A stretch of 64,000 nucleotides of DNA from assembly GCA_016209015.1 (NCBI GenBank), contig JACQWY010000027.1:1-64000 (forward strand), given 5' to 3'. How positions within the stretch are numbered: position 1 is the first letter of the stretch; every line of letters begins with the position of its first letter. The DNA is from Gammaproteobacteria bacterium. Lineage in GTDB: Bacteria; Pseudomonadota; Gammaproteobacteria; Ga0077536. Below are positions 29,234 through 35,670 of this stretch, piece by piece. A model generated the notes under the pieces. The model worked only from the letters and a program-made list of their open reading frames with translations, was not told the DNA's origin and did no database searches. Made by a program: the position numbers and the translations under genes.

Positions 29234-30952
29234 CTATTGTGTCAGCCATGTCGCAAGCGTCTGCTGTGACCGCTGATCACAACATACGCGGACAGATTCA
29301 CTTGCCCGGGTCATTCCCGTGTAGAACAGGTGACGATGAAAGTGGGGCTCGCCCAGAACGATGTCGGTGAGGATGATCACCTTGTTTTCGAGGCCCTTGA
29401 AAGCTTGCACCGACGTGTAGAGAACGGAATTCTTTGCATGTTGCCAAGCCGGTCGTAGCTTTAGACCTTTAGCGGCAAGATTCGCAGCAGCGGAGTGCTC
29501 AGGGGAACAGAAAGAAAGAATCGTAATTTCTTCGGGCCTGTAACCTTGAGAGCGGAATTCCTTAATCCATTGTGCAACTTGCGATTCCTGTTCGCGGCCG
29601 TCAGCATAAAAAAAGATGTCGTAATTCTGTAATCCACCGCCGGTCCGCATGTACCCGGAATAAACGCTTTTTCCAAATCCGCTTAGGCGGATCGCCGATT
29701 CGCCAACAATTTTGTAATTCCGACAGTTCTCCGAAAGTTGATACGTTGCAGGTCTGCCTGCGTCGAGGATGCTCGCGAGTACGGTATTCATAACTGCTCG
29801 CTCACCCAGAACTTGATTCTCAAAGTCGCCGAGAAGGCAGTACGAGCCGCTGGACATCCCTCCGTTGAGGAACTGCATTAAACAGCCCCACAAATTCGGC
29901 CTTGCAATCAGATCCTGCGCTTCGTCAACAACGAGAAAATCAAATTGCGCGGCTATGCGAAGCTCTGGGTCAGTAAGGCGCTCCTCGAGCTGTTCAGGCA
30001 ATACCTGATCCCAGTACTGTGTTGATGGTGCACCCGGAATTGCCAAGCCCGTCATCTCTGCCATTACTCTAATTGCCCGGCCAACTACGAGGTTGGGAGG
30101 CGCCAGCACATCCTTCTGGATGCTCTCACGAATCGAATCCGCGACCAGTTGATTGAAGAAAATCAGTCCTGTACGGCGGCCGCGTTCTGCTGCGCGACGA
30201 GCAATCTCAACGGCGATTAGAGTTTTGCCAGTGCCGGCCGCACCTTCAATCAGGACCCGGGCGTTCGACATCGAAAGTTGCAGAATGGGTTTCTGTTGAA
30301 TGCGCAATATCCGCTCGATGTCATGTTCGCGTCGTTCGATCTGCTCTCGCGCATGAGGTCGGTTCCTTTGCACTGGTAGGCAAAGATTGATTATGGATTC
30401 AATTTGATCTCGATCGAGCGGTCGCATGAGGGGCTTCAGCGTGTCTTCCGCATCGATGCAACTGCGCATGCGGCGTCTCAAATCGGCGCAGAAGGACTCT
30501 CCGTCGACAAAGGTGCGAAACGCTCGGGCGTCCATGAATTCACGAGGCGGCACCGAGAGATTGGGTGATAAATCGAAGTATGAATGGGTAAAGATGCAGC
30601 AGTGGACTACAGGTATTTTATGAAAATGTGGCGCGATTTCGCGAAGGTGCCGGAAAAGCGCATGCCTGCCATCGGCCGCCTGCTTGAATGGAGAGCGTTT
30701 TATCGTTCGGGGAATCCATTGATCATCTTCGAAGGAAATGAACTCATGAGATTTGATTTCAAGGCAAAGCACTCCGGAATCCGGCACAAGAACTACGAAA
30801 TCGATTTCGGTACGCAATCCGCGGTTCCACGGGGTCAAATCGAGCGAATGCAGAGCGGTCCAGCCGTCCGGCCCGGAAGCAAGCATGGCGAACACGTCAC
30901 GCTCGCCTGGCGGGGCGCGTTCGTCAATAAACGAAGGTATCAGACGCGCCAT
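29234..30952 (-). CDS. NERD nuclease-UvrD-type helicase fusion
   Basis: This 572-residue protein joins an N-terminal NERD nuclease-like domain (about 15-130; Glu49, Asp51 and E65-x-K67 in CLEIKSH form the PD-(D/E)xK-like site) to a superfamily 1 ATPase. Walker A is EGAAGTGKTLIA (236-247), Walker B is FLVVDEAQD (339-347), and the C-terminus has SVQAFKGLENKVIILTD and FYTGMTRASESV as in UvrD/REP proteins. It overlaps the previous gene by 13 bases and precedes drmA by 9 bases. I do not know this architecture as a DISARM member. It may supply the nuclease function absent with DrmC. Confidence 0.83.
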   Translation of the reverse strand: MARLIPSFIDERAPPGERDVFAMLASGPDGWTALHSLDLTPWNRGLRTEIDFVVLVPDSGVLCLEIKSHEFISFEDDQWIPRTIKRSPFKQAADGRHALFRHLREIAPHFHKIPVVHCCIFTHSYFDLSPNLSVPPREFMDARAFRTFVDGESFCADLRRRMRSCIDAEDTLKPLMRPLDRDQIESIINLCLPVQRNRPHAREQIERREHDIERILRIQQKPILQLSMSNARVLIEGAAGTGKTLIAVEIARRAAERGRRTGLIFFNQLVADSIRESIQKDVLAPPNLVVGRAIRVMAEMTGLAIPGAPSTQYWDQVLPEQLEERLTDPELRIAAQFDFLVVDEAQDLIARPNLWGCLMQFLNGGMSSGSYCLLGDFENQVLGERAVMNTVLASILDAGRPATYQLSENCRNYKIVGESAIRLSGFGKSVYSGYMRTGGGLQNYDIFFYADGREQESQVAQWIKEFRSQGYRPEEITILSFCSPEHSAAANLAAKGLKLRPAWQHAKNSVLYTSVQAFKGLENKVIILTDIVLGEPHFHRHLFYTGMTRASESVRVCCDQRSQQTLATWLTQ

Positions 30953-32544
30953 TGCTCTACTGTGGTTAAGTCGTAGATGGTTCGAAGCATCGTGTCAGGG
31001 ACGAAGAAGCCTTCTTCAATAGCGCGAATCTTGAAAAAGCGAACAGCTCCCTGCAGTCCACGCGCGGTAGGCATTGAGACTTCAAAAATGGAACACTCGG
31101 AAGCGCGGCGACTAATTTCGGGCAAGAGGTCGGTCAATATTGCGAAGAGCTGTTCGTCTACGATCTCATGCTCCTGCATGCCCGTTTGGATAGCTTCTCC
31201 GCGCGCATGTCCGATCTCGGACCAAGCAAGTTGCCACCATGGTCGGCGGCGGGGGGCGGTGCTTGTTGTGACATCGTGGTCGATGCCCAGTGCCTTCACC
31301 AGGATCTCAAAGTGGAGCCTTTGCTGAGGAGCGTGGATTACTGTGGTTGGCGGTCGGCACCACTGCGTAAGGCACGAATGAAGGTTGCGGAGGTCAATGC
31401 CTGCAGTCCGCAGTCGTCGCGCGAAGTCTATGGCATCTCGCCGCATCTCTTCTCGGAGCCGACCCTTCCAGATAGGACTGTAACGTCCCTCGCCGGCGTG
31501 CAGCGTTCCCAAGTCGGTTGTGCCAAGCAGAGGCCAGATCAGGTACATGCCTTCGAATAGGGCTTCGCTTATTTGGCGGTGGCCGATGGGTGCCTCGGAA
31601 TTTGGCGTGGGATCAAAAGTTGGAACTTGCGCGTTTCGTGGATATAGCACGCCGTCGCTATCGTCGAGTTCAAGAAGCGTAGCGTGCCTAGCGTGAGTGG
31701 GCTTTTCTAGGGTTCGGAATAGCTTTAGATCATCAATATCGTCGGTGATCGTGTCAGAACTCTTTGTGTCGCCCACCTTTATCAGAATTCGATTCCACTG
31801 GATCCCGGCGGATTTTGCACCGCGATTTGAGCTTCCAGAGGCTGATACGTGAGCTCCGATTGCTGCTACGGGGTCATACCCGAAGTCATCGTCATCGCCG
31901 CACCCCGACCAAACAAATTGGATTATTCGCGCGGAGCGTGGGGCACTAAGGACCGAGTCCGGGGTTGAACTCCATCCTCTGGACCGGAACGGACCGACCT
32001 TGACCAGAACCGCAAAGGGTTCCGCATCGCGATAATCGGTAACTGAATGGAGAAATACGTTGTCAGTCGTTGGCTCGTGTTCAAGGATCGATTCGAAGTA
32101 ATGCCGTGATCGGCGGTGGCAATATATTTTCCATGTGACCCCCGTCGCGCGAAGGCGCAAGACGGCATTTCGAACTTCTGCGATCAAAGGGTTCTCGATG
32201 GTATGCAGAATGCTCGCGGCATTTCGGGCTTGGTCATAGACTACGCGGACCTCGTGCCCCCATCGGGCCTCGACGGCGTCGGACTCGCCGAGAGCGCACA
32301 CTGAATTCAAGAAAATTTCGTCGAATGGTACGGGGTCCGTCAGCAATGCCGAAAGCTTGGCGCGAAGACTTTCGGCGATTTCCTGAGCATCATCGCCGTC
32401 ACCTTGATCGTGAACTTTGAGGACGATGCTTCGAATGCATTTTCGAAGTGTACTAAATGGCCCTGAGTAGATTTCGCGCCTCTCAATGGAAGGTGTTATA
32501 TGCTGCTCGAGGAATGAGAACACTTGAGAAGCGGTTACGGTCAT
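30940..32544 (-). CDS. Unrecognised 534-residue protein of the DISARM-like cluster
   Basis: I do not recognise this protein. It begins MTVTASQVFSFLEQHITPS, has no signal peptide or membrane segment, and no P-loop. A basic motif WKIYCHRRSRHYFESIL occurs at about 134-150, a GCGDDDDFGYDP acidic patch at about 213-224, and a Trp/Arg-rich RRRPWWQLAW near 440. It begins 2 bases after the upstream gene's stop and overlaps the NERD-helicase gene by 13 bases, so it is an integral operon member. It occupies the position of drmE in class 2 DISARM and could be part of a split DrmE equivalent; that is only inference. Confidence 0.75.
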   Translation of the reverse strand: MTVTASQVFSFLEQHITPSIERREIYSGPFSTLRKCIRSIVLKVHDQGDGDDAQEIAESLRAKLSALLTDPVPFDEIFLNSVCALGESDAVEARWGHEVRVVYDQARNAASILHTIENPLIAEVRNAVLRLRATGVTWKIYCHRRSRHYFESILEHEPTTDNVFLHSVTDYRDAEPFAVLVKVGPFRSRGWSSTPDSVLSAPRSARIIQFVWSGCGDDDDFGYDPVAAIGAHVSASGSSNRGAKSAGIQWNRILIKVGDTKSSDTITDDIDDLKLFRTLEKPTHARHATLLELDDSDGVLYPRNAQVPTFDPTPNSEAPIGHRQISEALFEGMYLIWPLLGTTDLGTLHAGEGRYSPIWKGRLREEMRRDAIDFARRLRTAGIDLRNLHSCLTQWCRPPTTVIHAPQQRLHFEILVKALGIDHDVTTSTAPRRRPWWQLAWSEIGHARGEAIQTGMQEHEIVDEQLFAILTDLLPEISRRASECSIFEVSMPTARGLQGAVRFFKIRAIEEGFFVPDTMLRTIYDLTTVEQWRV

Positions 32545-32546
32545 GC

Positions 32547-33521
32547 CTATCTCCTATTAATGACCGCAACAGTTATCCCCGTCGGAATCGGCTGCAGGCA
32601 GTCCAGCGCCGGTTGGTCCGCTGCGTACCATTGCGCGAGGCCGGCGAGCTTCGTTCCTATTGATTCAAGGCTATCTCGATCGATGTTGCGATGTATCACG
32701 CCTACAACGTCGGTATCTTTGAATCGTGGAAATTCGAGTGCCTGTAGAAACGCGGCGTGACCATCTGCGACTAAGAGACTGGTAAATCCCGTGTCTCTAT
32801 CTAATTGACGAATTCGGGAGTTGTAGAACGCGATGCGGGACACGGTGGCCGGCGACCAAGCGTGAACGGTCAGAAGTTCGGACAAGTCAACAACGCACTC
32901 GTTACGCCGGAATCGCACATTGGCGAATTTCTCTCGAGAGGTGGATTGACCGCTTACGTGTCCTGCGAGACAGATCGCAGAGTCCGAACGCGTGAGATTA
33001 ATTAAGAGCGGTGAGTTCGCGTCGGCCGCTATTTCCTCGTAAATTTCGCGATGCCGAAGTTCTGTGCCACGCACCGTTTCAATGGGGGGCTCGTGCTCTA
33101 GTCGCCATTCACCAGCTTTGTTTTCGAGCACCGCAATTCGAACAGGGCCGGCCTTTGTGTCATCTTTACCTCGGCTCGGCTTCTCCTGGCGGACCCAAAC
33201 AATGCCATTTTCGTCCCGCCCTTCCAACAAGAAGCGCCCCCTATTTTTTTTGTGGCGCAAATAGATACCGCAGTCGCGCTTTGAGGCAAGTCGCTGGATT
33301 CGTTCAAAATGAGTTAGGGCGTCGTTCGCGTCTGCTAGCGTTAGCCGGAATCGAAGCGCACCAAGCGCGAGCAGTCCTGCGCCAGCTGATTCACAAGGCA
33401 TAGAAATGATGCCGATTCGGCGCTTCGCGCTGCCTTGGGCGAAAGCGGAACCACAACGAATCAGAAATCTTACCCACGAAGGAATAGGTTCCCAAGGTAA
33501 GCGAGCCTCAGAGAACTGCAT
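32547..33521 (-). CDS. Unrecognised 324-residue first gene of the DISARM-like cluster
   Basis: I do not recognise this protein. From ATG 33521 (preceded by AAGGGCAGG) it has 324 residues, starting MQFSEARLPWEPIPSWV. An in-frame ATG at 33551 would add ten. It has a hydrophobic SAGAGLLALGALRFRL segment at about 45-60 followed by HFERIQRLAS, and a C-terminal SLLVADGHAAFLQAL with DTDVVGVIHRNIDRDSLESIG, which resembles a Rossmann-like strand/helix pattern. No catalytic motif is clear. As the first operon gene it may be the sensor or DrmE-like part of the defence system. Confidence 0.7.
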   Translation of the reverse strand: MQFSEARLPWEPIPSWVRFLIRCGSAFAQGSAKRRIGIISMPCESAGAGLLALGALRFRLTLADANDALTHFERIQRLASKRDCGIYLRHKKNRGRFLLEGRDENGIVWVRQEKPSRGKDDTKAGPVRIAVLENKAGEWRLEHEPPIETVRGTELRHREIYEEIAADANSPLLINLTRSDSAICLAGHVSGQSTSREKFANVRFRRNECVVDLSELLTVHAWSPATVSRIAFYNSRIRQLDRDTGFTSLLVADGHAAFLQALEFPRFKDTDVVGVIHRNIDRDSLESIGTKLAGLAQWYAADQPALDCLQPIPTGITVAVINRR

Positions 33522-33783
33522 TGTCAGCCTGCCCTTGCTTTGGCGAGCCATCCGCCCGACGCCACCCCCCGGATCTCGCGTCAGGCCATCATGTCTTCTG
33601 TCCGCCCGGCACCAGCCCTCCTAGACTGCGACGTTCGGTTCCACGGATGTTATGGGATCAGTTTGGTTGGCGACAGATCGGAATATTCCTAGTTGCTAAC
33701 GGTTAGTCTTCACACCGAACTCACCGAGGCGATTTGCATCTGGGTGGGAGAGCGGGGCGGTTTGCAATCGCCTTCATTGCGGT

Positions 33784-34110
33784 TCAATCCTTCCAAAAGT
33801 GCCTGAAGCGAGCCGTGGCGAGTTCCGTATAGCGGGACGTATTATGGATATTCCTGTGGCCAATGTAATGCTGGATGGCCCGGGTATCCTGACCGTCGTT
33901 CGCCAACTTGAAGCCACATGCGTGGCGGAGCATGTGCGGATGGACTGGGAAATCGAATTCGGCGAGTTGCCCGGCGCGGGTGACGAGCTTTCTGACACAA
34001 CCGCGACTGCCGGCAGGCGTGACGAGCAGGAAGAGGCCACCCCCATCGAAGAGCTTCAACGTCTTGTCCTTGGCTTTGGCACTGCGTATTTCAGCGTCGG
34101 TGAGTAGCAT
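33784..34110 (-). pseudogene. Fused remnant of two tyrosine recombinases (integrase)
   Basis: The 108-codon frame joins the first ~35 residues of a P4-type integrase (MLLTDAEIRSAKAKDKTLK, then LFDGGGLFLLVTPAGSR) to the last ~60 of a different, FimB-like recombinase (HPHMLRHACGFKLANDG, HYIGHRN, SRYTELATARF). The whole core-binding domain and the first catalytic Arg and Lys are missing. Only HxxR, the second His and the Tyr nucleophile remain. The frame is open, so the deletion is in frame, but the product cannot recombine alone. It sits where the island integrase should be, beside the tRNA. Confidence 0.82.
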
Positions 34111-34150
34111 GTTGGATGTACTCCCCAAATAGGCCCGACTAGCGGGCAAG

Positions 34151-34170
34151 TACCCCCAATAGTACCCCCA
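34151..34170. repeat. Paired TACCCCCA repeats, right island end
   Basis: TACCCCCA at 34151-34158 and 34163-34170, 12-bp period, in the same orientation as the pair at 21657-21676. They lie between the integrase remnant and attR. Candidate integrase arm sites. Confidence 0.6.
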
Positions 34171-34240
34171 GGTGCCAGCGAACGGCGGCGAAAGCCCGCG
34201 AAAGGAAATTTGAGCTATTTGGCTGAAAAAGCGGGGATTT

Positions 34241-34267
34241 GCGAAGGCTGGCGAAGGTCGGCGAAAG
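34241..34267. repeat. Three 10-bp phased repeats GCGAAGG next to attR
   Basis: GCGAAGG starts at 34241 and 34251, and GCGAAAG at 34261, each exactly 10 bases apart. They abut the attachment core at 34267. One-turn helical spacing is what cooperative binding of an excisionase or other architectural protein would need. Confidence 0.6.
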
Positions 34268-34289
34268 GCGCTGTGGTACCCGGGGCCGG
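34267..34289. repeat. Right attachment site in tRNA-Leu
   Basis: GGCGCTGTGGTACC, C, GGGGCCGG overlaps the 3' end of tRNA-Leu(UAA), including the encoded CCA (read as TGG at 34274-34276). It matches 21573-21594 apart from one base. Confidence 0.7.
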
Positions 34290-34358
34290 ACTCGAACCGG
34301 CACGCCTTGCGGCTCTGGATTTTAAGTCCAGTATGTCTACCTGTTCCATCACCCGGGC
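34274..34358 (-). tRNA. tRNA-Leu(UAA)
   Basis: On the minus strand an 85-base class II tRNA folds fully. The acceptor stem GCCCGGG pairs with CCCGGGT, followed by ACCA with CCA encoded. The D-arm contains GGAACAGGTAGAC. The anticodon stem-loop has CTGGA, loop CTTAAAA, TCCAG, giving anticodon UAA. A long variable arm contains GAGCCGCAAGGCGT, and the T-arm is GCCGG-TTCGAGT-CCGGC. The sequence is close to the enterobacterial leucine UAA tRNA. Its 3' end served as the integration site for the island to the left, and the gene remains intact. Confidence 0.95.
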
Positions 34359-34368
34359 AGGCGCCGCG

Positions 34369-34374
34369 ATTATA
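34369..34374 (-). promoter_or_regulatory. -10 box of tRNA-Leu promoter
   Basis: The minus strand reads TATAAT, a perfect -10 hexamer, about 10 bases upstream of the tRNA 5' end and followed by GC-rich discriminator bases. The -35 region (TACTGG at about 34392-34397) is weak. It lies on the host side, outside the island. Confidence 0.65.
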
Positions 34375-34520
34375 CGGGCCCGGGGCCGCGGCCAGTAGCG
34401 TGCGCCGACACGTGGCCTGGCCGCGAGGCCTTATACTGCGTGAGCCGAAGCGGCGCCCGGCCCATGCCCGTGGTCCGGCGGAAGTATTCCACGACGACGA
34501 TCAGATCAGGAGTTCGACGA

Positions 34521-35474
34521 ATGCTCGAGAGGACAGGCGACGCCGGTGCGGCGTCGGCGGCGGACTGCGACGTCCTGGTGGTGGGGGCGGGTTTCGCCGG
34601 ACTCTACATGCTGCACGCGCTGCGCGGCATGGGCTTCAGGGTGCGCGTGCTCGAGGCCGGCAGCGGCATCGGCGGCACCTGGTTCTGGAATCGCTATCCC
34701 GGGGCACGCTGTGACGTCGAGAGCATGGAGTACTCCTACCAGTTCTCCCCGGAGCTGCAGCAGGACTGGGCGTGGAGCGAACGCTACGCGACCCAGCCCG
34801 AGATCCTGCGTTACATCGAGCATGTCGCGGCGCGTTTCGATCTCATGCGCGACATCGCGCTCGACACGCCGGTCCGCGCCGCGCATTTCGACGAAGCCGC
34901 GGCGCTCTGGCGTCTCGAGACCGCGACGGGCAGGCAGCTCTCCGCGCGCTTCTGCGTCATGGCGACGGGCTGCCTGTCCTCTCCGAACACGCCGCAGCTC
35001 GCGACCGGCTTCGATGCGATGACCGGCGCGCTCTCGAAGATCGACGTCCGCGGCCGCGGGGGGCTCACGCTCGCCGCGAAGTGGGTGGAGGGTCCGCGCA
35101 CTTATCTCGGTCTGCAGATCGCGGGCTTCCCGAATCTCTTCACGGTCACGGGTCCGGGCAGCCCCTCGGTGTTGACGAACATGCTGCCCTCGATCGAGCA
35201 GCACGTGGCGTGGATCGCGGCCTGCATCGACCATCTGCGCGAGCGTGCGCTCAAGACGATCGAGGCCGCGCCCGCGGCGGAAGCGGCCTGGGTCGAGCAC
35301 GTGAACGCGGTGGCCGGCGGCACGCTCTATCCGCACTGCAGCTCCTGGTATCTCGGCGCGAACGTGCCCGGCAAGCCGCGCGTGTTCATGCCCTATATCG
35401 GCTTTCCGCCCTACGTCGCAAAATGCGAGGAAGTCGTGGCGCGGGGCTACGAGGGTTTCGTGCTCGCGGCGTGA
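34521..35474 (+). pseudogene. Internally deleted Baeyer-Villiger monooxygenase
   Basis: The 317-codon frame starts at ATG 34521 behind AGGAG. Residues 1-157 match the FAD-binding N-terminus of Baeyer-Villiger monooxygenases (DVLVVGAGFAGLYMLHALR, then GGTWFWNRYPGARCDVES). Residues from ~160 match the C-terminus (DVRGRGGLTLAAKWVEGPRT then GFPNLFTVTGPGSPSVLTN). About 200 residues of the middle are absent. These include the FxGxxxHxxxW fingerprint and the NADPH Rossmann domain. The junction near 34995 is in frame, so a shortened protein may be made, but it cannot be a normal NADPH-dependent oxygenase. Confidence 0.8.
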
Positions 35475-35670
35475 GCACGCGACCGCGCGACGGTCGAGGC
35501 CGCCGCCGCGCGTTTCGGCCCGAGGCCTATGATGCGTGTCAAGGATGGCGCGCGATCGTCTGCTAGGCTGCGCCATAATGAGCCGGCCGGCCGGGGAGAA
35601 CGGTCGGTGCGGCCGCGAACCGCGGCGCGACGCGTGTCCGCCGCGATAACCAGAAGAAGGGGAGTCCAGC

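Larger units (their letters stand above)
21573..34289. mobile_element. Genomic island at tRNA-Leu carrying a DISARM-like defence cluster
   Basis: This 12.7-kb segment lies between an imperfect copy of the tRNA-Leu 3' end (21573-21594) and the intact tRNA gene (34274-34358). It has visibly lower GC and different codon use from its flanks. It contains a decayed tyrosine recombinase next to the tRNA, paired TACCCCCA repeats at both ends, and a single long minus-strand run of seven defence-type genes. No transposase, conjugation or phage structural genes are present, so the island is now probably not self-mobile. Confidence 0.8.

Noticed and set aside
21573-34289. Prophage or ICE
   Set aside because: No capsid, tail, terminase, relaxase or conjugation genes; only an integrase remnant and defence genes.
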